Positions 16,556 to 25,313 of a stretch of 64,000 nucleotides of DNA are shown here, piece after piece. The stretch lies in the NCBI GenBank assembly GCA_963667315.1, contig OY763325.1:3658001-3722000 (forward strand). Direction: 5' to 3'. This stretch comes from DAINPP01 sp963667315 (GTDB lineage: Bacteria > Thermotogota > Thermotogae > MWEM01). The position numbers were made by a program, and so were the translations under genes. The stretch's first letter is position 1; each line of letters starts with the position of its first letter. The notes under the pieces were generated by a model that saw nothing but the letters and a program-made list of their open reading frames with translations, did not search any database and was not told the origin of the DNA.

Positions 16556-16835
16556 TCGGGATAAGATTATGGCGATGACTATTTGTTCGGATTATATTGA
16601 ATCATTCCCCGACAACAAGATATGGATCACACGAAAGTTTGGGAAGCGGGATTCCTATCTTGCCGGACTTGGACAGGAAAAGTATTGTAAAGCTGTCAGA
16701 GTAAAGTTGTCAGATGATTATACGGCGTTTGTTGAGGATAAATGGGAGATGAAAGATGACGAGATCAGTGTGATAAAAGAATATCTGGAAGAACTGTTTG
16801 AGAGACATCATCTGGAAGAAGGTGCCGAACTGTGA
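16542..16835 (+). CDS. Small uncharacterised protein between hydG and hydF
   Basis: A 97-residue acidic soluble protein with no recognised domain. Its frame begins within the end of hydG and its stop overlaps the hydF GTG, so it is translationally coupled on both sides and is very likely real. ATG at 16542 is used here; ATG at 16569 or 16575 (MAMTICSDY or MTICSDY) would also serve, and no start has a clear ribosome binding site. Position suggests a role in hydrogenase maturation or regulation, but nothing in the sequence demonstrates it. Confidence 0.65.
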   Translation: MSSSNRDKIMAMTICSDYIESFPDNKIWITRKFGKRDSYLAGLGQEKYCKAVRVKLSDDYTAFVEDKWEMKDDEISVIKEYLEELFERHHLEEGAEL

Positions 16836-18016
16836 GAACGACACCCAATGCGAACCGGATTACAATCGGGATCTTTGGAAAGAGAAATGCCGGAAAATCT
16901 CAGCTCATGAATACGATTACCGCACAGAATATATCCGTCGTCTCCTCCGTAGAGGGGACGACGACGGATCCCGTTAAAAAAGCGATGGAATTCATCCCCG
17001 TTGGCCCGGTCCTCTTCATCGATACGGCCGGGATTGATGATTTTGGTGAATTGGGATCGCTCAGGGTTGAAAAGACGCAAAAGATGATGCATACAACGGA
17101 TTTTGGCCTTTACGTTATCGATGCGGCGAATCCTGAAGATAGTGAATTGGAGAAGACAAAAGTATTGTTCAAACGCTTCAATATCTCGTTTATCAAAGTG
17201 GTGAACAAGATTGATACCGTTTCAGCAGAACAACTTGAGACGGTAAAATCAATTCACCCCGATGCTGTTTTTGTGTCTGCCAAGACGGGAGAGAATATTT
17301 TTGGCCTTAAGGATGTGATGATTGAAAAACTTCGGACAAAGGTGGAAGACCCTACTCTGATTGGCGATCTTGTGGATTATGGCGCTAATGTGGTGATGGT
17401 GGTTCCCGTTGATTCGGAAGCGCCGAAGGGTCGCCTTATTCTCCCGCAGGTTCAGATGATTCGGGATTGTCTGGATAACGGGATAAAATGTCATGTGGTC
17501 AGAGATATTGAGCTGGCGGAGGTCTTGAACGATTTGGAAAAGGTGGATCTCGTGATAACCGATTCTCAAGCTTTCAAAGAAGTTTCCCGGATCGTGCCGA
17601 AAACTATTCCGTTGACGTCTTTTTCGATTCTCTTTGCGAGACAGAAAGGGGATTTGAACCTGCTGCTGGATGGTGTTGCAACACTTAACAGACTGGCAGA
17701 TGGTTCGAGAGTCCTGATCTCCGAAGCCTGTACGCATAATGTCAGTTGTGAAGATATCGGAAGAGTCAAATTGCCACGACTCTTGAAAAAGAGATTAAAC
17801 AAAGACTTAAATATAGAAGTGATTGGTGGGAAAGATTTCCCCGTTGATCTGAAAGATTACGACATGGTCATTCACTGCGGGGGTTGTATGCTCAACAGGA
17901 AGGGAATGCAGACGCGACTCATGTTCTGTGAGGAGAGTGGTGTTCCCGTGACGAATTATGGGACAGCCCTTGCCTGGTTGAATGGTATTTTTGACAGGGC
18001 AACTGCTATATTTTAA
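16832..18016 (+). CDS. hydF: [FeFe]-hydrogenase maturase HydF (GTPase scaffold)
   Basis: 394 residues: an N-terminal Era/TrmE-like GTPase (P-loop GKRNAGKS at about 13-20, SSVEGTTTDPV switch I, DTAGIDD, NKID), a dimerisation domain, and a C-terminal cluster-binding domain. The C-terminal domain has CTHN and the IHCGGC motif near 350. HydF carries the 2Fe subcluster made by HydE/HydG and transfers it to apo-hydrogenase. The GTG start overlaps the stop of the preceding small gene (GTGA). It ends the operon at a bidirectional terminator. Confidence 0.93.
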   Translation: MRTTPNANRITIGIFGKRNAGKSQLMNTITAQNISVVSSVEGTTTDPVKKAMEFIPVGPVLFIDTAGIDDFGELGSLRVEKTQKMMHTTDFGLYVIDAANPEDSELEKTKVLFKRFNISFIKVVNKIDTVSAEQLETVKSIHPDAVFVSAKTGENIFGLKDVMIEKLRTKVEDPTLIGDLVDYGANVVMVVPVDSEAPKGRLILPQVQMIRDCLDNGIKCHVVRDIELAEVLNDLEKVDLVITDSQAFKEVSRIVPKTIPLTSFSILFARQKGDLNLLLDGVATLNRLADGSRVLISEACTHNVSCEDIGRVKLPRLLKKRLNKDLNIEVIGGKDFPVDLKDYDMVIHCGGCMLNRKGMQTRLMFCEESGVPVTNYGTALAWLNGIFDRATAIF

Positions 18017-18019
18017 ACA

Positions 18020-18047
18020 ATAAAGGGTGAATGAAATCACCCTTTAT
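18020..18047. terminator. Bidirectional terminator between hydF and the ABC-F gene
   Basis: ATAAAGGGTG / CACCCTTTAT (ten-base perfect stem), with T-rich flank on the plus side and A/T-rich flank on the other. It serves the converging hydF (+) and ABC-F (-) genes. Confidence 0.8.
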
Positions 18048-18086
18048 TGTTTTCTCAGGACATCTTCATATGTGTATAAGATAGGA

Positions 18087-19607
18087 TTACCCGATATTAA
18101 TCACCCCATCTACCCAATCCTTATAAAACCCCTCCTCATGTGAAACGAGGATGATACTGCCTTCAAATTGTTTAAATGCCTCTTTCAACGATTCTTTTGA
18201 TTTTACATCGAGATGATTGGTCGGCTCATCCATGATCAGAAAATTGGCTGGGGACAGTGTCAGTAAACAGAGTTTGACTTTTGTCTGCTCACCCCCACTC
18301 AATGTTTTAATCGCCTGCTGCATGTGCTCATTTGAAATGCCGCATCTTGCCAGATGACTTCTGAGTTCTTTTTCCTTCATAGCCGGATAAGCTGATCCAA
18401 TTATTTCAAGTGGTGTTGACAGTGTATCTTGCCAGATCAGATCCTGTGCGTAGTAATTAAGGGTAATCTTTTCTGAAAAGACACATTTGCCGGAGAGTGG
18501 TGTCAGTTCTCCAATCATTGTTTTCAGCAAAGTTGATTTTCCTATGCCGTTAAATCCCGTAATGGCGATTTTTTGTCCCGATTTAACCTTTAAATTAATA
18601 TCTTTTATCAATGGATAGGTATAACCGATAGATAATTTTTCGACCTTCAGCGGTTCATGCCCTGAGGCGATTGAATAAAAAGAAAAAACGGGTTTTTTTT
18701 GTGTACTACTGGGTGGCGCAAGGCGTTCGAGTCTGTTAAGTTGCTTGCGTCTTCCCTTTGCATTTTTACTTTTGATTCCGGCAATATTTCTTCGGATGAA
18801 CGCTTCAGTTTTCTGGATGTACTTCTGCTGTTGTACATAACGTCTGCGATAATCCTCACGGTGATGGGCCTTTAATCTGAGAAAATTAGAATAGTTTCCG
18901 GGGTATTTTCTGAACTCCCCATTGTCGATATCGCAGATACAGCTGGATATGCGTTCCAGAAATTTATGATCATGTGAAACGATCATAAATGCCTGATCAA
19001 TTGTTGACAGATAATCCCCAAGCCAATTGATGTGTTCTTTATCCAGAAAATTGGTCGGCTCATCCAGCAGCAGGACATCCGGTTTTTCCAGCAGCAATTT
19101 TGCCAAAATGACCTTTGCTCTTTGTCCGCCACTGATTTGAGAGATCTTTTTTTCAAGGCCTATCGCTGTAAGGCCCAGATTATTTGCCGTCCGTTCGATT
19201 TCAGTTTCAATATGATAGAAATTTCCCGTTTCCAGTTGCTCCTGATAAAGGGTGAGCTTTTTCCTTTGTTCGGGACTGTCTGAAAAATTCTCATAAAGAA
19301 ACATCAATTTCTTTTCGATGGCAAATAATCCTTTGAAAGCCGATTCAAGAAATTGTTTAATGGTGATCGTTCTGTCAATCATTGCATATTGATCGAGATA
19401 GCCGATTTTAATCTTCGGATGCCATGTGATCAAGCCGTTATCAGGAATAACTGCTCCGGTACAAATCTTGATCAATGTACTCTTTCCGCTGCCGTTATGC
19501 CCGACAATTCCCATTCTTTCACCTTTGTTGAGTGTTAAAGCTGCATCTTTGTATAATTTCTTATCTACAAACGCATGTGATAAATTTTGAATTTCCAATA
19601 AACTCAT
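18087..19607 (-). CDS. ABC-F family ATPase (ribosome-associated, antibiotic-resistance type)
   Basis: 506 residues with two ABC domains in one chain and no membrane segment. Domain 1 has GHNGSGKST (36-44), QISGGQRAK and LLLDEPTNFLD. A charged linker of about 80 residues (HHREDYRRRYVQQQKYIQ...) is the P-site tRNA interaction motif. Domain 2 has GFNGIGKST, TLSGGEQTK and LIMDEPTNHLD. ABC-F proteins act on the ribosome, and some dislodge antibiotics. A leader peptide and two terminators upstream indicate drug-inducible attenuation as for vmlR/vga-type genes. That supports a resistance role over a housekeeping EttA-like one. RBS GGAGGA. Confidence 0.85.
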   Translation of the reverse strand: MSLLEIQNLSHAFVDKKLYKDAALTLNKGERMGIVGHNGSGKSTLIKICTGAVIPDNGLITWHPKIKIGYLDQYAMIDRTITIKQFLESAFKGLFAIEKKLMFLYENFSDSPEQRKKLTLYQEQLETGNFYHIETEIERTANNLGLTAIGLEKKISQISGGQRAKVILAKLLLEKPDVLLLDEPTNFLDKEHINWLGDYLSTIDQAFMIVSHDHKFLERISSCICDIDNGEFRKYPGNYSNFLRLKAHHREDYRRRYVQQQKYIQKTEAFIRRNIAGIKSKNAKGRRKQLNRLERLAPPSSTQKKPVFSFYSIASGHEPLKVEKLSIGYTYPLIKDINLKVKSGQKIAITGFNGIGKSTLLKTMIGELTPLSGKCVFSEKITLNYYAQDLIWQDTLSTPLEIIGSAYPAMKEKELRSHLARCGISNEHMQQAIKTLSGGEQTKVKLCLLTLSPANFLIMDEPTNHLDVKSKESLKEAFKQFEGSIILVSHEEGFYKDWVDGVINIG

Positions 19608-19674
19608 TTTCTTCCTCCTACAATCGTTCTTTTTCTTTTTTCGAAAGCGTTATCCGATCTGCTCTCATATAAAA

Positions 19675-19711
19675 AAGCAGAAGATGGATAATTCTTCCGT
19701 CTTCTGCTTAA
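19675..19711 (-). terminator. Second attenuator terminator before ABC-F gene
   Basis: Minus strand: AAGCAGAAGA ... TCTTCTGCTT, a ten-base stem with a paired interior, followed by six Ts. It lies about 70 bases before the ABC-F start codon and 160 bases after the leader peptide. Confidence 0.8.
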
Positions 19712-19735
19712 AAATTTCTCTCATTTTCAAAACAA

Positions 19736-19767
19736 AAGACTGCGAGCGAAACATTGCTCACAGCCTT
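19736..19767 (-). terminator. First attenuator terminator before ABC-F gene
   Basis: Minus strand: GGCTGTGAGC / GCTCGCAGTC (19740-19767, two wobbles), followed by TTTTGTTTTG. It lies between the leader peptide and the second terminator. Confidence 0.7.
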
Positions 19768-19870
19768 ATTTTTCACATATAGTCTTTATTTGAATACCAC
19801 AAAACAAACCTCGGAAATTGTATAAAACATGCAGTCCGATCCTATTCAGTCTATTTCGCGATGAATCCTT

Positions 19871-19972
19871 TCATAATTCTATTTGTTCGGCCCTGTACAA
19901 TGATTCATCTCTTTTCGTGTTGTACAGAGCCCTGACCAGTGTTATCTTGTCTGTCAGGAAATCAATTTGCAT
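19871..19972 (-). CDS. Leader peptide of the ABC-F gene (33 residues)
   Basis: A 33-codon frame with a good ribosome binding site (CGGAGG, six bases before ATG) begins MQIDFLTDKITLVRALYN. Its second half contains a 12-base inverted repeat (GGCTCTGTACAA with TTGTACAGGGCC, about 19888-19932) that a translating ribosome would disrupt. With two terminators following and an ABC-F gene downstream, it fits the stalled-ribosome attenuation used by resistance ABC-F genes. The region is otherwise gene-free. Confidence 0.65.
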   Translation of the reverse strand: MQIDFLTDKITLVRALYNTKRDESLYRAEQIEL

Positions 19973-20026
19973 ATTTCTCATCCTCCGATAACATTCTATC
20001 AAAAAAAGATGGAAGCGTCAAGTACT

Positions 20027-21367
20027 TTAAACAAGTCCCTGATCAATCATGGAATCCGCAACCTTTATGAATCCGGCAATATTTGCCCCAGCCACAAGGT
20101 TATCATCCAATCCGTATTCGTGAGCTTTGTTCCGGCACTGGAAGAAAATATTTTTCATGATCTTCTCAAGACTTTCATCAACTTTTCTGAAAGACCAGGA
20201 TTCCCACATGGCATTCTGTGTCATTTCGAGTGCCGATGTGGCAACCCCTCCTGCATTTGCAGCTTTTGCCGGAGCAAAAAGAATACCGTTGTCGAGGAAG
20301 AATTTAATGGCCTGTGGCGTACAGGGCATATTGGCCCCTTCGCCGACAGCCATGACGCCGTTTTTCACAAGCTGCTGGGCTGCTTCCAGGTTTAACTCGT
20401 TCTGAGTGGCACAGGGGAGTGCGATATCACATTTAATCTGCCATATGCCCTGACTTCCTTCATAATAACTGGCCGTTTTATGTGCATCACAGTATTCTTT
20501 GATTCTACCTCTTTCAACTTCTTTGATACGTTTAACCGTTTGAAGATTGATGCCTTCATGGTCAACGATATATCCGCTTGAATCACTCAACGCGATGACT
20601 TCGGCTCCCATTTGCTGTGCCTTTTCAGTGGCATAAATGGCAACATTTCCCGAACCGGAAATGATTACTTTTTTATCATTAAGTGATTCGGATTTATCCT
20701 TTAATATCTGAGCCATGAGATAGATCAGCCCGTACCCGGTAGCTTCTGTTCGAACGTAACTACCGCCCCAATTCACATCCTTACCGGTTAAAAATCCCGG
20801 TTCATAAGTATTTGTGATTCTCTTATATTGTCCAAAGAGATACCCGATCTCTCTGTGCCCCACACCGATATCTCCTGCGGGAATATCGGTTTGAAATCCG
20901 ATATGTCTGTAAAGTTCTGTCATGAAGCTCTGACAAAATTTCATGACCTCATCATCCGATTTCCCCTTAGGATTAAAATCGCTGCCACCTTTTCCACCGC
21001 CGATGGGTCTTCCTGTTAAGGCGTTTTTGAAGATTTGTTCAAATCCCAGGAACTTGATGATACCGGAATAGACGGAAGGATGAAAGCGTAATCCGCCTTT
21101 ATAGGGACCGAGTGTACTGTTAAATTCAACACGATACCCTTTGTTGACGTGAATCCTTCCCGCATCGTCAAGCCACGGGACTTTGAAACTGACCATTCTT
21201 TCCGGTTCCGTAATTCTTTCCAGGATCGCCTTTTCTTCATACTTCGGGTTGTTTTTTAAAACCGGTTTGATCGATTCGAATACTTCTTTTACCGCCTGAT
21301 GAAATTCCGGTTCATGCGGATTTTTTCTGATGACTGTTTCGAGTACTTTTTCAAAGTAATCACTCAT
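20027..21367 (-). CDS. gdhA: Glutamate dehydrogenase
   Basis: 446 residues, full length for the hexameric NAD(P)-dependent family I enzyme, which interconverts 2-oxoglutarate plus ammonia and glutamate. Visible features are GPYKGGLRFHPSV, the catalytic-lysine motif PIGGGKGGSDFNPKGKS (lysine near 126), PAGDIGVGHREIGYLFGQY, and the Rossmann GSGNVAIY near residue 240. The start follows AAGGAGG. It is a single gene, divergent from the exporter operon. It links to a neighbour at 29 kb that may convert glutamate to beta-glutamate. Confidence 0.96.
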   Translation of the reverse strand: MSDYFEKVLETVIRKNPHEPEFHQAVKEVFESIKPVLKNNPKYEEKAILERITEPERMVSFKVPWLDDAGRIHVNKGYRVEFNSTLGPYKGGLRFHPSVYSGIIKFLGFEQIFKNALTGRPIGGGKGGSDFNPKGKSDDEVMKFCQSFMTELYRHIGFQTDIPAGDIGVGHREIGYLFGQYKRITNTYEPGFLTGKDVNWGGSYVRTEATGYGLIYLMAQILKDKSESLNDKKVIISGSGNVAIYATEKAQQMGAEVIALSDSSGYIVDHEGINLQTVKRIKEVERGRIKEYCDAHKTASYYEGSQGIWQIKCDIALPCATQNELNLEAAQQLVKNGVMAVGEGANMPCTPQAIKFFLDNGILFAPAKAANAGGVATSALEMTQNAMWESWSFRKVDESLEKIMKNIFFQCRNKAHEYGLDDNLVAGANIAGFIKVADSMIDQGLV

Positions 21368-21486
21368 ATAAGAACCTCCTTCAAGGATATGGTTTTTTCA
21401 AGGGTATATCTATTTGTCGAAAACTATGAGTTTTTATTTTAAAATTGCCTTTTTTAAAAATAAACCACAAAGTTTAGACCAGGGGG

Positions 21487-21515
21487 TTGACAAATAAAAA
21501 AACTTCTGTTATGAT
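21487..21515 (+). promoter_or_regulatory. Sigma-A promoter of ABC exporter operon
   Basis: TTGACA (21487-21492), exactly 17 bases, TATGAT (21510-21515). The start codon of the ATPase gene is about 70 bases downstream. Confidence 0.8.
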
Positions 21516-21527
21516 TAGACCATCAAG

Positions 21528-21547
21528 TATAAACGTATAAGTTTAGA
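21528..21547. promoter_or_regulatory. Candidate operator at exporter promoter
   Basis: Inverted repeat TATAAAC-N6-GTTTAGA directly downstream of the -10 box. GTTTAGA also recurs just upstream of the promoter (about 21472) and at 21555. The position suits repression by the TetR-family protein encoded at the end of the cluster. The pairing is inferred. Confidence 0.45.
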
Positions 21548-21587
21548 ATGATGAGTTTAGAAAAGGATGAAAAAGGGAGGGTTTAAA

Positions 21588-22442
21588 ATGATAAAAGTAC
21601 AGAACTTGACACATCGGTACAACGGGAATACGGTTGATGCGGTACATGATGTGAATTTTGAGATCGAAAAGGGAGAGATTTTCGGCTTTCTTGGACCGAG
21701 TGGCGCGGGAAAGAGTACCGTGCAAAACATACTGATCGGATTGTTGCCGCTGCAGAAAGGGAATGTGATTTACGATTCGGGATCGTTGAAGAATATGACC
21801 AAGACTTTTTTTGAAAAGGTTGGGGTTTCTTTCGAATTACCCAATATTTATGAGAAGCTGACGGGCTATGAAAATCTCAAATATTATGCGGGACTTTTCA
21901 ACCGAAAAACCGAAGATCCCGACAAGATTCTGGAAAGAGTGGGTTTGAGTGATGCCAGAAATAAGAAGGCACAGGATTATTCAAAGGGGATGAAGCAACG
22001 CCTTGTCTTTGCGCGGTCCATTATCAATAATCCTGAAATCCTTTTTCTTGATGAGCCGCTTTCGGGGCTCGATCCCACAACGGCAAAGAAGATAAAGGAG
22101 ATCATCAAAGAGAAAAAACGACAGAAGAATACGATCTTCCTGACGACGCATAACATGTTTGTGGCGGAGGAATTGTGCGATAGAGTGGCGTTCATCAATG
22201 AAGGTAGAATCGTAGCGATGGACACCCCTAAGAATCTGAAGCTTCAGTACGGTACGAAATCAGTGAAGGTGGAGTATAAAGAGGCAGAGGGTGTGAAATC
22301 CGAGATATTCTTCCTCGACAAGGGAAATGAGAAGGAAAGGCTTTCTGACCTCATGAAGACCAAGGATGTTGTCACCGTTCATTCACAGGAAGCGACACTT
22401 GAACAGATATTCATCAAACTTACCGGGAGGGAGTTGATGTAA
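21588..22442 (+). CDS. ABC exporter ATP-binding protein (drug/antibiotic type)
   Basis: About 284 residues, a single ABC domain: GPSGAGKST (36-44), the Q-loop region FEKVGVSFELPNIYEKLTGYENLKYY, signature DYSKGMKQR, and LFLDEPLSGLDP with TTHN. A C-terminal regulatory tail of about 70 residues is typical of DrrA/CcmA-like exporters. It powers the two ABC-2 membrane proteins that follow with no gap. An ATG 21 bases upstream is in frame, but GGGAGGG lies six bases before the ATG chosen here (MIKVQN). Confidence 0.93.
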   Translation: MIKVQNLTHRYNGNTVDAVHDVNFEIEKGEIFGFLGPSGAGKSTVQNILIGLLPLQKGNVIYDSGSLKNMTKTFFEKVGVSFELPNIYEKLTGYENLKYYAGLFNRKTEDPDKILERVGLSDARNKKAQDYSKGMKQRLVFARSIINNPEILFLDEPLSGLDPTTAKKIKEIIKEKKRQKNTIFLTTHNMFVAEELCDRVAFINEGRIVAMDTPKNLKLQYGTKSVKVEYKEAEGVKSEIFFLDKGNEKERLSDLMKTKDVVTVHSQEATLEQIFIKLTGRELM

Positions 22443-23471
22443 ATGAACAAATTTATAAATGCTTTGAAGATAGATCTGACAGTGGCGATGCGAAACGGGA
22501 TCATTCTGATCACGGCTATCGTGGCGATAGCGTATATTTTGCTGGTTAATTTTGTGATACCGGAAGAACTGAACACTCCTTTCAGCGGACAGGTCATTCT
22601 CGATGAGAGTGAGGGGTCAGCATACACGGCGATCTTTGAGAAGACGGATAGTGGAGCTGTGGTTTATCAGAACAGAGAAGATTTTGACAAGGAAATGGAT
22701 AAAGGAACGGCAATGGGGATTATATTGTCGGATGATGGCTTCACCCTTCTGAAGCAGGGATACGAGTCGGATGAGATGGTGAACAGTGCAAGAGCAGCCA
22801 TGCAATTCTTTCTGGACCGTTTGAAGGGGCAGAATGATCTTGACCGGATAGAAATTGAGGCGTTGAAGGAATATCCCGCACAGCTCAACCTGAAAGAGAA
22901 GATGATTCCCATGTTGCTGGCAAGCGATATCATTTTGCTTGGATTCCTGTTTGGGACGACGATGATCTTTCAGGAAAGAAAGGAAAAGAGTCTCACTGCC
23001 TACAGGGTCTCGCCGGCCGGTACGATTAATTATCTGATGTCCAAGGCGACGTTGAATGTAATGATGGCGCTCGCCTTCGCCTTTGTCTTTGCCGCCTTTA
23101 CAATCGGGTTCAGTATCAATTATCCGGCATATTTCTTACTCGTTGGTGTCGTGGCGTTTCTGATCACTTTCATCGGAATCCTCTTGGGACAGTTTTTCTC
23201 ATCCCTGTCGGATTTCATGTATGTTATGCTCGGTTTTATGATGATTATCAGTCTGCCGGTTTTTACCTACACAAACCCGAATTTCAGATTTCCCGGGATT
23301 GAACTGATTCCCTCCTATCCGGTTATCTTTGCAGTTGATGCGATGATGAAACCCGGTTGGCGTTGGGCGGATATATCGAACCCGCTGCTTGTATTGGGGA
23401 TTGAGCTGATCATTTTCTTCGTCCTTGCGTGGGTTGTAACACGCAAACACCTGTTAAAGGAAAAGAGGTGA
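22443..23471 (+). CDS. ABC-2 type exporter permease
   Basis: 342 residues. One N-terminal transmembrane helix (about 20-37) is followed by a large extracytoplasmic loop (about 38-165), then five helices from residue 170 on, with the family motif YRVSPAGTINYLMSK. This is the ABC-2/YhgE-like layout of exporters for drugs, lipids or peptides. The start lies directly after the ATPase stop codon. It pairs with the next gene as the second half of the channel. Confidence 0.85.
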   Translation: MNKFINALKIDLTVAMRNGIILITAIVAIAYILLVNFVIPEELNTPFSGQVILDESEGSAYTAIFEKTDSGAVVYQNREDFDKEMDKGTAMGIILSDDGFTLLKQGYESDEMVNSARAAMQFFLDRLKGQNDLDRIEIEALKEYPAQLNLKEKMIPMLLASDIILLGFLFGTTMIFQERKEKSLTAYRVSPAGTINYLMSKATLNVMMALAFAFVFAAFTIGFSINYPAYFLLVGVVAFLITFIGILLGQFFSSLSDFMYVMLGFMMIISLPVFTYTNPNFRFPGIELIPSYPVIFAVDAMMKPGWRWADISNPLLVLGIELIIFFVLAWVVTRKHLLKEKR

Positions 23472-23476
23472 GTGTG

Positions 23477-24475
23477 ATGAAAAAGATTATTAACCTGATG
23501 ATGAAAGACTTTGTTTCCGGAACCCGGAACAGAATGATGCAGTTCATGATTGTTGCACCGCTGATCTTTACATTTATCGTTAAACTATTCTTTATCCCGA
23601 CAGTCGATGATACAGCCATGACGCTTTATCTGTCATCGGATGTTCCATCTGAAATTGAAGTGAATCTTTCTGGCTTTTTCAAGGTTGAAAGGCTTGAAAG
23701 TTTAGCGGCCGTCCGTGAAAGAGTTGAAGAAAATGATGATGTTTACGGGATTGATTATAACGGTGAAAAGGTGAAAGTAATCCTTCAGGGGAATGAGTCC
23801 GAAGCAATAAGAACCGCCGTTCCAATGATCGTTTCCGTTGCGGTTGATGGGACAGAAGGACTTGGAGAAGTGGAAAGTCTCGGCAAGGAAAAATCCAACA
23901 TGAAAGAATTCATCTCCAGTTTGCTGACGATGATGGTGTTGTCCATATCCGGGATGATGACCGGTTTTATTATCGTCATGGATAAAGAAACAAAGATGAT
24001 TCGTGCGCTATCCGTTGCCCCTGTTACCATTAAGGATTATCTTTTCTCGAAAATGCTTCAGACGATTCTGTACTGTCTGGTTTTTTCGGTCGTCATCTAT
24101 TGGATTTTATTCGGATTTACCATCAACATCGTTGCCTGGTTCCTGAGTTTCACAGTTTTCTCAGTGCTCGGTATTTTCCTTGGATTCCTGATCGGCACAC
24201 TGGCTGATAATGAAAATTCAGCGATTGCCCTCATCAAAGGGCTGGGATTCGTCCTGCTGATGCTGCCGATGGTATCCTTGTTTATCCCTCAGAATTTCCA
24301 ATGGCCTTTTTACATCCTGCCGACGTATTGGGTGTTCAGGGTGGTTACGATTCAGGCACTTGGATTACCCGGGAATATTTATCTTGCCTGGGCTGTTGCA
24401 ATGGTGTATCATATAGTGTTACTGGCAATTCTCTTCCCGGTTATGAGCAGGAAGTTCAGGATGAGAAGGGTTTGA
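23477..24475 (+). CDS. ABC-2 type exporter permease
   Basis: 332 residues with the same architecture as the preceding permease: a first helix near 22-38, an extracytoplasmic domain to about 155, then helices beginning LTMMVLSISGMMTGFIIVMD and the motif RALSVAPVTIKDYLFSKML. The in-frame region upstream overlaps the previous gene; the ATG after AGAGGTGAGTG is chosen. Together the two make an ABC exporter whose substrate is not evident. Confidence 0.85.
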   Translation: MKKIINLMMKDFVSGTRNRMMQFMIVAPLIFTFIVKLFFIPTVDDTAMTLYLSSDVPSEIEVNLSGFFKVERLESLAAVRERVEENDDVYGIDYNGEKVKVILQGNESEAIRTAVPMIVSVAVDGTEGLGEVESLGKEKSNMKEFISSLLTMMVLSISGMMTGFIIVMDKETKMIRALSVAPVTIKDYLFSKMLQTILYCLVFSVVIYWILFGFTINIVAWFLSFTVFSVLGIFLGFLIGTLADNENSAIALIKGLGFVLLMLPMVSLFIPQNFQWPFYILPTYWVFRVVTIQALGLPGNIYLAWAVAMVYHIVLLAILFPVMSRKFRMRRV

Positions 24476-24488
24476 TATAATGGATACG

Positions 24489-24530
24489 ATGTGGGGTTTC
24501 TTTTTCAGAGACTCCACATTTGATTGTTTT
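24489..24530 (+). terminator. Terminator of exporter operon
   Basis: ATGTGG-GGTTTC ... GAGAC-CCACAT (24489-24519), an imperfect 11-base stem, followed by TTGATTGTTTTC. It lies just after the second permease gene. Confidence 0.6.
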
Positions 24531-24608
24531 CTTTGAATATGCGTGCTTGAGAGCGAAGTGGTAATCAAGCAGTAAATAAAGATTTTGTTCATTAAATAAA
24601 AAAGAAAG

Positions 24609-24625
24609 AAGTGGGAATCCCACTT
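24609..24625. repeat. Perfect 8+1+8 palindrome before TetR gene
   Basis: AAGTGGGA-A-TCCCACTT is placed 16 bases before the regulator start codon. It could be an autoregulatory operator or an mRNA hairpin near the ribosome binding site. It does not match the repeat at the exporter promoter. Confidence 0.5.
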
Positions 24626-24640
24626 AAGGCAGGCGAGAAA

Positions 24641-25270
24641 ATGTTACGAGAAGAATTTGACCGTATTGACGACTTGGAACAGGCGGCAATCCAAGAGATA
24701 ACGGATAAAGGATATGAAAAAGCTTCAATCAACAGGATCATTAAGGAAGCGGGAATCAGTAAAGGAACCTTCTACTATCATTTCAGAAGTAAGGAGGAAC
24801 TCTTTTTTTTCATCGTTGAAAAGGCGATGAACAAGAAAATTGAATTCATGAATAACAACGCCGATCCGGAAATACAGAAAAAAATGATCCATGCTGATAT
24901 ATTTGAAATACTGGAGATGCAGCTGGAACTTGCGATTCGATTTGCACATGAGCATCCGCAATATGTGAGATTTTTCAACAAGGTCATCAATGACAGTGAC
25001 AGTACGATGTTCAAAAAGCTCAACGGGAAATACAGATTTGAAGATGTTGATGCTTATAAACAGATGGTTCAGGCTCGGTTTGCAGCCGGAGACTTTTCGG
25101 ACGCGTTCTCATATGAATTTGTTGAAAAGATGATCTCACACATCTTCTCGAATTATTATTCCATCTTCGAAGAGTTGGCGGATCTCGGTGATATGAGTGT
25201 GATTAAAGAAAATATGAAGATGCTCATCGCCTTTCTCAAAAGGGGTCTTGGTTCAAAACGGAATGAATGA
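24641..25270 (+). CDS. TetR/AcrR family transcriptional regulator
   Basis: About 209 residues. The N-terminal helix-turn-helix is INRIIKEAGISKGTFYYHFRSKEELF (about residues 28-53), the standard TetR recognition helix with FYYHF. A helical ligand-binding/dimerisation domain follows. It probably represses the adjacent ABC exporter and responds to its substrate. A GTG at 24611 would lengthen it by ten residues, but that start overlaps a palindrome; the ATG (MLREEF) is preferred. It is separated from the exporter by a terminator. Confidence 0.88.
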   Translation: MLREEFDRIDDLEQAAIQEITDKGYEKASINRIIKEAGISKGTFYYHFRSKEELFFFIVEKAMNKKIEFMNNNADPEIQKKMIHADIFEILEMQLELAIRFAHEHPQYVRFFNKVINDSDSTMFKKLNGKYRFEDVDAYKQMVQARFAAGDFSDAFSYEFVEKMISHIFSNYYSIFEELADLGDMSVIKENMKMLIAFLKRGLGSKRNE

Positions 25271-25313
25271 TATAATCAAGGAGCAGTTTTTTTGAGAAAG
25301 AGGAAGTGATTAA

